This document shows, one piece after another, positions 1 to 8,339 of a stretch of 11,356 bases of DNA. The notes beneath the pieces are model-generated. The model worked only from the letters and a program-made list of their open reading frames with translations, ran no database searches and was not told the origin of the DNA. Positions within the stretch are counted from its first letter, which is position 1. Every line of letters starts with the position of its first letter. Source of the stretch: Hymenobacter sp. (GTDB taxonomy: Bacteria; Bacteroidota; Bacteroidia; Cytophagales; Hymenobacteraceae); contig JANYFQ010000094.1 in NCBI GenBank assembly GCA_025362615.1, forward strand, positions 1 through 11,356, written 5' to 3'. A program made the translations under genes and the position numbers.

Positions 1-810
1 GTTCGTGGCATTGGTCAGCGTCACGGTGGGGTTGGCGGCGGTGGCGCTGCTCAAGCCGGCCAGGGCCAGGGGCGAGGAGGCCGTCCACAAGTACGTGGTG
101 CTGGCGGCGGGCACCGCGCCCAGCGGCCGGGTTTCACCCGAGCAGAAGGCTAGGTCTGGGCCAGTCGTGGGGCGGCCTTTGGGGTTGATGGTCACGGTCA
201 CGCTGGCCGAATCGGCGCACAACGCGCCGGGGAACGTGCTGGTGGCCCGCACCTGGTAGCGGACGGTGCGCGGCGCAGTGCCGTTGTTGTTCAGTGTCAG
301 GGTCGGGCTGGCCGCCGTGGCGCTGTTCAGGCCGGTGGCCGGGGTCCACAAGTAGGTGGTATTGGCTTGGCCCGGCGCGCCGAGCGTTAGGGCCTGGCCC
401 GAGCAAGTGGTGCGCGTGGCTGGGCCAGCATTGGCCACGCCGCGCGGGTTCACCGTCACGCGCACGGTGGCAACCGAGTCGCAGCTTGCGCCGGCGAAGG
501 TGCTGGTGGCCGTGAGCGTGTAGGTGTAGGTGATGGCGGCGGCCGTGGCGTTGGCCAGCGTCACGGTGGGGTTGGCGGCCGTGGCGCTGCTCAAGCCGGC
601 CAGGGCTGTGGGTGAAGTAGCCGTCCACAAGTACGTGGTGCTGGCGGCGGGCACCGCGCCCAGCGGCCGGGTTTCACCCGAACAGAACGTCAGCGCCGGC
701 CCCGTGGTGGGGCGGCCTTTGGGGTTCACCGTCAGCGTCACCGTGGCCGAATCGGCGCAGGCCGCCCCCGGAAACCGGCTGGTGGCTTTGAGTTGGTACG
801 TGACCGTGAA
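1..810 (-). repeat. 540-bp tandem duplication inside the adhesin gene
   Basis: Bases 1-270 align without gaps to 541-810. The offset of 540 bp is 180 codons, i.e. two Ig-like domains. Identity is highest at 80-141 versus 620-681 (62 bp identical) and at 41-66 versus 581-606. It falls off towards 240-270. The unit may continue to the left of the window. The neighbouring repeats of the same gene are much more diverged at DNA level, so this pair was probably duplicated or gene-converted recently (inference). Both copies encode FCSGETRPLGAVPAASTTYL. Confidence 0.85.
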
Positions 811-3800
811 CGGCACCGTGCCGTTGTTGCTGAGCGTGGCCGTGGGGTTGGCCGCCGTCGTGCTGCTCAGGCCCGCCAGGGCCGAAGCCGGGGTTGCCGT
901 CCACTGGTAAATCGTGTTGGCATCGGCGGCGCGGCCAATGGCCTGTGGCTGCCGGGCGCACACCGTGAAGGCCGGCGTGGGCAGCGCGGCCCGCCCGCGC
1001 GGGTTGATGGTCACAACCACCGTACCCGAAGCCGTGCAACTACCCAGGCTGGCCGGGTTGGTCACGTTCAGGGTGTAGGTGGTGCTGACGGGGTTCGGGC
1101 TGGTGTTGGTGCCCGTCACGGTGGGGGTGGGGCTGCTGGGGTTGCTCAGGCCCGTGGTCGGAGTCCAGGCGTAGGTAGCGCCGGGCACGGGCACCGCGCC
1201 GAAGCCCAGCGTCCGGCTGTCGCCGGAGCAGAAGGTCAGGGCCGGGCCGGGCGTGGCCACGGCGGCGGGGTTAAGGGTCACGGCCACCGAGGCAGTGTCC
1301 GTGCAGCCCAGGGCGGTACGGGCCGTGACGAGGTAACGAATGACTTGGTTGGCACCCGTGGTGTTGGTCAGCGTCAGGGTCGGGTTGGCGGCCGAAGCGT
1401 TGCTGAGGCCGGTGGTGGGCGTCCAGGCATAGGTTTGGCCAGCCACGGGCGTAGTTGTGCCCAGCGTGGTGGGCAGGCCCGAGCAAACCGACCGGGCCGG
1501 GCCGGCCACGGCCACGGCGGCCGGGTTCACCGTCACCACCACGCTGCTCGTGCTAAAGCAGCTTTGGGCGTTGGTCACGGTCAGGGTATAGGTCAGCACG
1601 AAGGGCGTACTGCCCTGCTGCGGGGCCGTGAGCACCGGGTTGGGGCTGCTGAAGCTGCTGAGGGCCGCCAGGGCCGAGGCGGGGTTGGCCGTCCAGACGT
1701 AGGTGTAGCCGGGCACGGCGGGCTGGCCATCGCCGAGCGTTGTCTGGTTGCGGGCGCACACGGCCCGGTTGGTGCCGGCGTTGGCCACCGGCACGGGGTT
1801 GATGGTGATGCTGGCCGTGGCCGTGCTCCCGCAGGTGGTGGCGGGGTTGGTCACGGTGGCCGTCACCACGTAAGTGGCCGGCACCGTCAGCACCGGGAAG
1901 CTGGCCGTGGCCGTGCCGCCGCTGGGGGCCGAAAAGCTCACGCCCGCCGCCGGGCTGGCCGTGAATACCACCGTGCCCACGTTGGTGGCCGCGCCCACGG
2001 TGGCCGTGTTGGCGCACAGGGTTTGGGCCGGGCCGGCGCTGGCGGTGGGCAACGGGTTCACCGTCACGTTGGTTGTAGTCGAGCTGGTGCAACCGGTGGC
2101 CGTATTGGTAGCCACCAGCGTGTAGGTAAAAATGCCGGGGGTGCTCAGTGTCAGCGTACTCACGGCACTCGTAGGCGAGGCCAGGCCGGTGGTAGGGGTC
2201 CACTGGTAAGTCAGGCCGATGGGCTGCGAGATGTCGCCGGCCAGCGTCACGGTGCCGCCCGCGCACAGCGCCAGGGGCGCAATGGTGAGCAGCACGGGCC
2301 GGGCGTTGATAGTCACGAACACCGAGTCGTCGGCCGTGCAGGGCACGCCCGAGGCGTTGGGCAGCGAGGCCGTCACGAGGTAGCGGAACACGCCGGGCGT
2401 GGCCAGCGTCAGCGTCGGCTGGGCCACGTTCGGGTCGTTGAGGCCCGTGGTGGGCCGCCAGCGGTAGGTAGTGCCGGCCACGCCGGGGGTGCCGAGCTGC
2501 GTTGGTTCGTTGGTACACACGGCCCGGTTGGGGCCGGCATCGGGGGTGGGGGCGGGGTTCACCGTCACGGTCACGCTGCTGGTCGAGAAGCAGCCGGGGC
2601 TGCTGGTGGCCGTCAGCGTGAAGGTGGTCGTGGCCGTGCCGCTAAACGTGGGCTGCGCGACGGTGGCGCTGCTCAGGCCGGTGGCAGGTGTCCAGGCATA
2701 GGTCACGCCCGTCACGCCAAGGGTGCCGAGTACGGTGGTCGCGCCCGCGCAAATGCTGCGGCTGGCCCCGGCGTTGGCCACGGGCGGCGATGTCACCGTC
2801 ACCGTGGTGCTGGCCTGGGTGTTGCACACGCCGTCGGCGGTGGTACCCGTCACGGTGTAAACAGTAGTAGCCGTGGGCGACACCGTGATGGTAGCCCCCG
2901 TGAAGTTGCCGCCGGTGCTCGCCGTCCAGGTGTAGGTCAGGCCCGCCGTGGCCGAGGTCACGCTCAGCGTCGTGCTCAGGCCCCGGCACAGAATGGGGCT
3001 GGCCGCCGTGGCCGTCAGCGTGCCCACCGGGCGCACATCGATGGCCCGGCTCACCGAGTCCGACAAACAGCCGAAGCGCGACACGTTTTTGAGCGACACA
3101 AACCGCGCCCCCGCCGTGCTGGCCCACTGCACGCTCACGCTGGCAGTGCCTTGCCCGGCCGTGATGGTGCCGCCGCTCACGCGCCAGCGGTAGCCCTGCG
3201 GCGGCGTTGGCCCCTGGGCGGTGTAAGTGCGCGTCACGCCGGGGTTGCAAATCACGTTGTCGCCGGCAATGGCCGTGGGCGGCGGGGTTTTGGTGACGGT
3301 TACTTGGAACACGTCGGCTACCGTCTTGCGCTTGCAATCCTGGTTGGTAGCTGTCACCAGAATATCGTAGGGCGTACTGCGGGCATCGCCACAGCGCGAG
3401 TTGAGCTGAAAATTGCCGCCGGCCGCGCCGGTGCCGGTCACGCTCACGCTGCCGGTAGTGCCGCCCGCTGTGCCGGGGTTGCCGTTGTAGGTGGCATCGT
3501 AGCGCCCGCCCGGGCCGTCGAGCAGGGCGCTGCTCACCCGTACCCGCACGTCAATGTTGTTTGGGTTAGTCGTGACTTGAATGGGAAACGTCAGCGGCTG
3601 TCCCTCCTCAATGGAATAGTTACGGGGCAAGGTGCCCAACGCGGGCAGCGCCGGGCTGCCCCCCGCCGGACAGTTGCGCACCACCAATTGAATGTCGCGC
3701 CTAGTACGTCCTACCAGTTCTTCTATGCCGTTGGTGGTGCGGTACTCGTTCACGTCCACGGCCACCACGTAAGAGCCGGTGTTCTGCACCGAATAGCGAC

Positions 3801-4695
3801 TAAGTCCCGTGTTGGCATTGACGGTCGAAAGATTGCCTGCGGCAGGACCAAACGGTTGCCCCGCGCTGAAACCCGCCGGATAAACAATAGTCGGCGGATT
3901 GGGGACGAAGGTATTCGGCGGTTGCCCGTAATTGCCGGCAAAGGGGGTGCCGAGGGAGTAAGTCAGCCGGTCGCCGTCGGCATCCACGGCGTTGTTGATG
4001 ATGAGGGTGGTATCGCCCCGGCAAATCACGGCCACGGCCGTGTCGGCGAAAGTGGGCGACGAGTTTGGCTTGGTCGGCGGGGCCATGTCGCTGAAAATCG
4101 TCATGTTGCCCGTGCCACCACCACCGCCCTGAGGCACGATGTTGGCGATGCCGTTGTTGCGGGCCGCGTCCGACCAGAAAGCGTAGTAGCCATCAAAGGT
4201 CAGCGGCAACTCTACCACGTCGGTGTAGGTGGCCAACCAAACCGGCGACGGCGGCGTGACACCGGGGCAGTTGGGCGGGCGCGGCGTGGCAAGTCCCCCC
4301 GTCGTTTTGTTGAAGTTGTACACCCCGATTCGGGTGCCGTCTTTTAAATAGAATCCGATGGCCACCTGGGGCCGCCCGGTGGGCACGTTAGAAAAATTGG
4401 GGTTGCAGCCGATGGGTTGCGTGGTGCTGCCCGGATTGCACGGAAATCTATCAGTATCGTTGTTGAGGTAAATGCCCAGCGTCACCTGATAGCGAAACGG
4501 CGTGGGCACTGTCTCAAACTGACCAGTTGCAGCGTTTAAAATAGTTACCGTGCCCGTGCCGTTGGCATCCAGGTAGCGGTAAGATAGTTCACCGCCGAGC
4601 AGGTGAGTAGCATTGGCCCGCTGGGTGCCCAGCGTCAGGAGCGTGAGCAGCAGCAGGGCCAGCCCGCTCAGTCGGCGCAGTAAGGGTGTGTGCAT
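1..4695 (-). CDS. Giant secreted adhesin with Ig/PKD-like repeats, SprB/gliding-associated type (3' end cut off)
   Basis: One frame stays open from the ATG at 4695 to the window edge: 1565 codons with no stop, so the C-terminus is missing. Residues 1-29 form a signal peptide (two Arg, Leu-rich core, ANA before the cut). The mature start THLLGGELSYRY and a later DADGDRLTYSL (from D238) match the N-terminal region of large Bacteroidota surface proteins annotated as gliding-motility or SprB-like. From about residue 480 there are 13 repeats of 76-94 residues. Each begins near a Cys (ICAGATTVLG, VCSGLPTTLG, FCSGETRPLG), has Y-x-W-TPTTGL in the middle, and ends with a second Cys before VTVNP. This is typical of Ig/PKD-like beta-sandwich domains. 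Likely role: exported adhesin at the cell surface. A type B type IX sorting domain would be expected beyond the window (inferred). The 103-bp gap to the upstream gene could allow co-transcription. Confidence 0.9.
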   Translation of the reverse strand, partial: MHTPLLRRLSGLALLLLTLLTLGTQRANATHLLGGELSYRYLDANGTGTVTILNAATGQFETVPTPFRYQVTLGIYLNNDTDRFPCNPGSTTQPIGCNPNFSNVPTGRPQVAIGFYLKDGTRIGVYNFNKTTGGLATPRPPNCPGVTPPSPVWLATYTDVVELPLTFDGYYAFWSDAARNNGIANIVPQGGGGGTGNMTIFSDMAPPTKPNSSPTFADTAVAVICRGDTTLIINNAVDADGDRLTYSLGTPFAGNYGQPPNTFVPNPPTIVYPAGFSAGQPFGPAAGNLSTVNANTGLSRYSVQNTGSYVVAVDVNEYRTTNGIEELVGRTRRDIQLVVRNCPAGGSPALPALGTLPRNYSIEEGQPLTFPIQVTTNPNNIDVRVRVSSALLDGPGGRYDATYNGNPGTAGGTTGSVSVTGTGAAGGNFQLNSRCGDARSTPYDILVTATNQDCKRKTVADVFQVTVTKTPPPTAIAGDNVICNPGVTRTYTAQGPTPPQGYRWRVSGGTITAGQGTASVSVQWASTAGARFVSLKNVSRFGCLSDSVSRAIDVRPVGTLTATAASPILCRGLSTTLSVTSATAGLTYTWTASTGGNFTGATITVSPTATTVYTVTGTTADGVCNTQASTTVTVTSPPVANAGASRSICAGATTVLGTLGVTGVTYAWTPATGLSSATVAQPTFSGTATTTFTLTATSSPGCFSTSSVTVTVNPAPTPDAGPNRAVCTNEPTQLGTPGVAGTTYRWRPTTGLNDPNVAQPTLTLATPGVFRYLVTASLPNASGVPCTADDSVFVTINARPVLLTIAPLALCAGGTVTLAGDISQPIGLTYQWTPTTGLASPTSAVSTLTLSTPGIFTYTLVATNTATGCTSSTTTNVTVNPLPTASAGPAQTLCANTATVGAATNVGTVVFTASPAAGVSFSAPSGGTATASFPVLTVPATYVVTATVTNPATTCGSTATASITINPVPVANAGTNRAVCARNQTTLGDGQPAVPGYTYVWTANPASALAALSSFSSPNPVLTAPQQGSTPFVLTYTLTVTNAQSCFSTSSVVVTVNPAAVAVAGPARSVCSGLPTTLGTTTPVAGQTYAWTPTTGLSNASAANPTLTLTNTTGANQVIRYLVTARTALGCTDTASVAVTLNPAAVATPGPALTFCSGDSRTLGFGAVPVPGATYAWTPTTGLSNPSSPTPTVTGTNTSPNPVSTTYTLNVTNPASLGSCTASGTVVVTINPRGRAALPTPAFTVCARQPQAIGRAADANTIYQWTATPASALAGLSSTTAANPTATLSNNGTVPFTVTYQLKATSRFPGAACADSATVTLTVNPKGRPTTGPALTFCSGETRPLGAVPAASTTYLWTATSPTALAGLSSATAANPTVTLANATAAAITYTYTLTATSTFAGASCDSVATVRVTVNPRGVANAGPATRTTCSGQALTLGAPGQANTTYLWTPATGLNSATAASPTLTLNNNGTAPRTVRYQVRATSTFPGALCADSASVTVTINPKGRPTTGPDLAFCSGETRPLGAVPAASTTYLWTASSPLALAGLSSATAANPTVTLTNATN

Positions 4696-4798
4696 AAAGT
4701 GGAAATTGGAAAGGGGAAAACGGAAAATAAGTGGGCCGGAAACGACGGTTCGCCCCCGGCTCACGCAAAAAAACAAAATCAATTAAACAACCAAAACC

Positions 4799-7189
4799 CT
4801 ACTCCCGCACCACGCGCCGCACGGCGGCGCGGCCGGCCGCGTCGGTGAGGCGCAGCACGTACACGCCGGGCGGCAGGGCGCTCAGGTCGAGGGCGGCGGG
4901 AGTGCCGGGGGCCAGGCGCAGGCGGGTTTGGAGCAGCGTGGCGCCCAGCAGGTTCTGCACGGCCACGGCGTAAGAGCCGGCGGCGGCGGCATCGGTCAGC
5001 GTCAGGGCCAGGCGGCCGTCGGGCGTGGGGTTGGGGTAGATGCCCAGGGCCGGCAGGGCATCGGCGGCGCGGGTGCCGAGAATTTCGGGCAGGATATTGA
5101 CCGTGTAGTCTTCCACTTCGGCGTTCTGGATGTTTTGGGCGCAGGGGTTGGGCGGGTTGTTGGTCACGGCCACCACCACGCGCATCCGGGTTTGCCCCGT
5201 CATCACGAAGCCAGCCGGCGCACCGGGCACCGTGAGCGGCACCGTGAAAGGAATGGCCTGCGATGCCTGCCCGTTGGTGGACTGCACACTAAAAACCCGC
5301 TCGTCGCCGCCCGGCGAGTTGTCGAACACGCCGTCGCGGTTGTAGTCAATCCAGGCAACGGTGCGGTGGGTAAAGCCCGTGTTGGCGATGGCCGTGAGGG
5401 TGTGCGTCTGGCTCACGCGCAGGTTGATGGTTTGGGCCGTGTAGTTGCCGTAGCCGCCAGCGGCGTTGGCGGGGGTGCCGCGGTAGGTAAAGGGCACGTA
5501 CACCGGGCCGCCGGGGGCAGTGGCGGCGGCCGTCACCCCCAGCAGGTCGAGAAAGAAAGGGCTGACTTGCGGCCCGCCCGGCCCGCCGCCGCCGCCCGAG
5601 CCGTTGGCGGCGCAGTACGTCAGGCACGGCACCTGAATAACGAAGTTGGGCTGCGAGGTTGGGGTCGAGCCGTTGGCGTTGGTGGCCGTCAGGCTCACGG
5701 TGTAGGTGCCGGAGGCGGCGTACTGGTGCGAGGGGTTGGGGGCGGTGCTGGTGAGGCCGTCGCCGAAGTTCCAGAGGTAGGCCGTGGGGTTGCCCGTGGC
5801 CTGGCTCGTGAACTGGATGGGGTTCACGCAGGCCCCGGCCACGTAGTCCGACGTGAACGATACCATCGGCGGGGCCGTGTCGGGCAGGGCCGTGATGGTA
5901 TAATCTTCGGCCTGCCCGCTTTGCAGGGCGCAGGCCGTGGGGTTGGTGCCGCCGCCGTCGCTCACCACGCGCAGGCGCAGGGGCTGGTTGAGGTTGGTAG
6001 CAGCGGGCAGCGTGAGGTTGCCGGCCGGGGTGCCCGTGGCCAGGGCCTGAAACACGATTTCAGTGGCCGTAAAAATCCCGTCGTTGTTCAGGTCGAGGTA
6101 CACCCGCGTGTCCTGGTTGGCGGTGGCGGGGCTGGCCAGGTCGATGGTGAGGGGGTAGGGGCGGCCCACGAGCAACGTGGCCCGCTGGGTGCAGGTGAAG
6201 TCCTGGTAGCCGCCGGCGGCCCCGGTCGAGGCGTTGTCAACCGAACCCGTTGCGCCCGCCGTGCCCAGCCGGAAACGCACCGGCCCGTAGGCCCCCAGCG
6301 GCGAGCTGGCCACCGGCCGGCAGGCCGCCGCCACGGGCACCGCGTTGTTGTAGGTGATGGTGGTGGCGGTGCTGGTGCTGGTGCCAACGGCGTTGGTCAC
6401 GGTCAGCGTTACGTTGTAGGTACCGGGCGTGGGGTAGCAGTAGCGCGGGTTCTGGGTGCTGTTGAGCGGGCCGGGCGCTACGCCGTCGCCGAAGTTCCAG
6501 CTCCAGCTCGTGGGCACGTTCTGGCTGGCATCGGCAAACTGCACGCAGCCGTCGCAGGTAAGGGCCGTGCTGGCCGTGAAGGCGGCGGTGGGCGGGCTGC
6601 TGTTGGTGCCCAGCGTCACGGCGTAGTCTTCGCACTGCGAGTACTGGGGCGTAGAGCAGGCAGTGGGCAGGGGCACACTCACGAAATCGGAGTTGATGCG
6701 CAGCCGCAGCGGCACGCCCGTCACGGCCGTGCCCGGCACCGTGAAGCTAACGGTGTGGATGCGGTAGGGGTTGGCACCGCCCGCCGGGGCCGGGGCCACG
6801 GGCATCACCAGTTCGTTGGCCCCATTGAAGGAGCCATCGTTATTATAGTCAATCCAGGCCCCGGTGTTTTCGCCGCCGCTGGCCCCCGCCAGGGCCGTGC
6901 TGCCCGCCGTGACGCTGAGCGTGTAGCTGCGCCCCACCACCAGCGCCGCCTGCTGGGTGGCGCTATAATCCTGGTAGCCATCGGCGTAGCCCGCCGTGGT
7001 GTTGTTGATGCTGCCGAGCGTGACGTTGGTAATGCCCAGCAAAGCAAAACGGGCATTGGCGTTGGTGGCCGCACCGGGCGTACACGAAGCCGGCACCGGC
7101 GACTGGGCATTGGCGGTGTTGGCCGCCGCACCGGCCAGCAGCAGCGCACCGGCCAGCCGGCGCATTTCCAAGCGTAAAGAAGGGGTCAT
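4799..7189 (-). CDS. Type IX-secreted surface protein with three GEVED and two PKD domains
   Basis: A complete 796-residue protein starting at the ATG at 7189 and ending in TAG. Signal peptide about 1-28 (NTANA before Q29). The order is GEVED domain (about 36-193, with WIDYNNDG at 112 and CEDYAVTL at 186), PKD (about 198-280, WNFGDG at 231), GEVED (about 290-434, YLDLNNDG at 364, AEDYTITA at 427), PKD (about 440-520, WNFGDG at 473), a Gly-rich linker at 530-540, GEVED (about 541-699, WIDYNRDG at 613, VEDYTVNI at 692), and a C-terminal sorting domain (about 716-796, IYPNPTPDG at 717, GVYVLRL near the end). The last domain is the type A Por/type IX signal, which leads to surface anchoring or release. 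Acidic DxNxDG loops suggest calcium binding. No enzyme domain is seen, so an adhesion or matrix role is inferred. An alternative start is M9 (7165), which also leaves a good signal peptide. Confidence 0.93.
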   Translation of the reverse strand: MTPSLRLEMRRLAGALLLAGAAANTANAQSPVPASCTPGAATNANARFALLGITNVTLGSINNTTAGYADGYQDYSATQQAALVVGRSYTLSVTAGSTALAGASGGENTGAWIDYNNDGSFNGANELVMPVAPAPAGGANPYRIHTVSFTVPGTAVTGVPLRLRINSDFVSVPLPTACSTPQYSQCEDYAVTLGTNSSPPTAAFTASTALTCDGCVQFADASQNVPTSWSWNFGDGVAPGPLNSTQNPRYCYPTPGTYNVTLTVTNAVGTSTSTATTITYNNAVPVAAACRPVASSPLGAYGPVRFRLGTAGATGSVDNASTGAAGGYQDFTCTQRATLLVGRPYPLTIDLASPATANQDTRVYLDLNNDGIFTATEIVFQALATGTPAGNLTLPAATNLNQPLRLRVVSDGGGTNPTACALQSGQAEDYTITALPDTAPPMVSFTSDYVAGACVNPIQFTSQATGNPTAYLWNFGDGLTSTAPNPSHQYAASGTYTVSLTATNANGSTPTSQPNFVIQVPCLTYCAANGSGGGGGPGGPQVSPFFLDLLGVTAAATAPGGPVYVPFTYRGTPANAAGGYGNYTAQTINLRVSQTHTLTAIANTGFTHRTVAWIDYNRDGVFDNSPGGDERVFSVQSTNGQASQAIPFTVPLTVPGAPAGFVMTGQTRMRVVVAVTNNPPNPCAQNIQNAEVEDYTVNILPEILGTRAADALPALGIYPNPTPDGRLALTLTDAAAAGSYAVAVQNLLGATLLQTRLRLAPGTPAALDLSALPPGVYVLRLTDAAGRAAVRRVVRE

Positions 7190-7311
7190 AAAATCAAAAT
7201 GAAAAAGAAAGAGAAGGCTTTGCCCGCCTAAAAGTAAGGCGCAATCGGAGGATGATGCCGCCGGCCCGGCCCGTTAAGGTGCCCTGCCAGCGTCAGAATC
7301 AAATATTCGAG

Positions 7312-7341
7312 CGGGCAAAACGCCGCCGGGCGTTCCGCCCG
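7312..7341. repeat. Hairpin in the divergent spacer
   Basis: Outer arms CGGGC/GCCCG (7312-7316 and 7337-7341) and inner arms AACGCC/GGCGTT (7319-7324 and 7329-7334) enclose a 4-base loop, with a 2x2 internal mismatch between them. It lies between two divergent genes, so it terminates neither. It could sit in the 5' leader of the minus-strand gene or act as a protein-binding site. The rest of the 228-bp spacer shows only the dehydrogenase promoter and a small GGCCG-N4-CGGCC dyad at 7391-7404. Confidence 0.5.
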
Positions 7342-7405
7342 TTGCAGACTGCCGTTTGCTGTTAAAGTTTAAGCCCCGGTGCAAAAATCGGGCCGCTGCC
7401 GGCCG

Positions 7406-7413
7406 TAAATTTG
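7406..7413 (+). promoter_or_regulatory. Bacteroidota -7 promoter box TAAATTTG for the dehydrogenase gene
   Basis: TAAATTTG fits the known Bacteroidota -7 consensus TAnnTTTG exactly. Its last G is only 4 bases before the ATG at 7418, so the transcript would begin at or next to the start codon. No TTG stands at the usual -33 spacing. The dyad GGCCG-N4-CGGCC (7391-7404) fills the spacer just upstream and could be an operator (inference). Confidence 0.5.
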
Positions 7414-7417
7414 CCGC

Positions 7418-8230
7418 ATGGCTGATTTTCTCCCCGCCCCGCCCGCCCCGGTCGTCTTCATTACTGGTGGTACTTCCGGCATCGGCCGGGCCTGTGCGCT
7501 CGTGTTTGGCCGCGCCGGCTACCGCGTGGCCCTCACCGGGCGCGACGCGGCCCGCCTCGCCGCCGCCGCCGCCGAACTCGCCGCCGCCGGCATTGCCCAC
7601 CTCTCCCTGCAAGCCGACGTGGCCGATGCCGCCCAGGCCACCCAGGCCGTGACCGACGCGCTGGCCCACTTCGGCCGCCTCGACGTGCTGCTCAACAACG
7701 CCGGCATCTCCATGCGGGCCCGGTTTCAGGATGCCGACGTGTCGGTCATCGAACGCCTCATGCAAACCAACTTTTTTGGCACCGTGTACACCACCAAGGC
7801 CGCGCTGCCGGCGCTGCTGGCCAGCCGGGGCAGCATCGTGGGCATCAGCAGCATTGCCGGCTACCGGGGGTTGCCGGGCCGCACGGGCTACTCGGCCTCC
7901 AAGTTTGCCCTGAACGGTTTTTTAGAGGCGTTGCGGACGGAATTAGTGGAGCAGCACGTCCACGTCCTCACCGCCGCGCCCGGCTTCACGGCCTCCAATA
8001 TCCGGGCCGTGGCCCTGGCCGCCGACGGCACCCCGCAAGGCGAGTCGCCCCGCGACGAGGCCGCCATGATGACCTCCGAAGCCGTGGCCGAAGCCCTGCT
8101 AACGGCCGTGCGCCAGCGGCGGCGGAGTTTGGTTTTGACCGGCCAGGGCCGGCTCACGGTGTTCCTCAACAAGTGGTTGCCGGGCCTGACGGACCGGTTA
8201 GTGCTGAACCACTTCAAGAAGGAGGGGTAA
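7418..8230 (+). CDS. Short-chain dehydrogenase/reductase (SDR family oxidoreductase)
   Basis: A 270-residue classical SDR, the usual length, with an NAD(P)-binding Rossmann fold. It has the glycine motif TGGTSGIG (16-23), the adenine-contacting D67-V68, NNAG (93-96), N118, catalytic S145, Y158 and K162 in YSASK, and PG (188-189). R42 in TGRD, just after the second strand, is common in NADPH-preferring members (family knowledge). The C-terminus (FLNKWLPGLTDRLVLNHFKK) is amphipathic and basic, as in SDRs that touch membranes or lipids, but the substrate cannot be read from the sequence. It is cytoplasmic, with no signal peptide. The ATG at 7418 is the only reasonable start, because no ATG, GTG or TTG follows before the glycine motif. 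It stands alone: divergent from the surface protein and convergent with the protease. Confidence 0.93.
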   Translation: MADFLPAPPAPVVFITGGTSGIGRACALVFGRAGYRVALTGRDAARLAAAAAELAAAGIAHLSLQADVADAAQATQAVTDALAHFGRLDVLLNNAGISMRARFQDADVSVIERLMQTNFFGTVYTTKAALPALLASRGSIVGISSIAGYRGLPGRTGYSASKFALNGFLEALRTELVEQHVHVLTAAPGFTASNIRAVALAADGTPQGESPRDEAAMMTSEAVAEALLTAVRQRRRSLVLTGQGRLTVFLNKWLPGLTDRLVLNHFKKEG

Positions 8231-8248
8231 GCTTTGTCAATGAGTGGA

Positions 8249-8339
8249 TGAGTGAATGAGCGAGTGAGTGAATTAATAGTCTGGCAACGCGAGGGAAAGC
8301 ACTGCCAACTACTAATTCACTCACTCGCTCATTCACTCA
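8249..8339. terminator. Long hairpin with 27-bp perfect arms, probable bidirectional terminator
   Basis: Arms 8249-8275 and 8313-8339 are perfect reverse complements over 27 bp. After one mismatch the stem continues for 4 bp and, past a bulged C8281, 5 bp more, leaving a loop at about 8287-8302. It lies between two convergent genes, 18 bases after the dehydrogenase stop, and the right arm contains the protease TGA (8337-8339). Each arm is built from TGAG/TGAA-like tetramers, so it resembles a simple-sequence repeat copied in inverted form. There is no clear U-tract, so a terminator role rests on position and stem strength. Confidence 0.6.

Noticed and set aside
793..4347. Plus-strand open frame of 1184 codons opposite the adhesin; similar long ones at 4928-7177 and 8451-10001
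   Set aside because: Composition is Gly/Arg/His/Ala-rich with no domain, as expected for antisense frames in GC-rich DNA. The minus-strand frames have signal peptides and clear domains.
4774..4781. Minus-strand -7 box (TGATTTTG) for the adhesin gene
   Set aside because: One mismatch and no well-spaced -33 TTG. The adhesin may instead be co-transcribed with the upstream gene across the 103-bp gap.
7300..7307. Minus-strand -7 box (AATATTTG) for the GEVED/PKD gene
   Set aside because: One mismatch to TAnnTTTG, over 100 bases from the start, and no TTG at the usual spacing.
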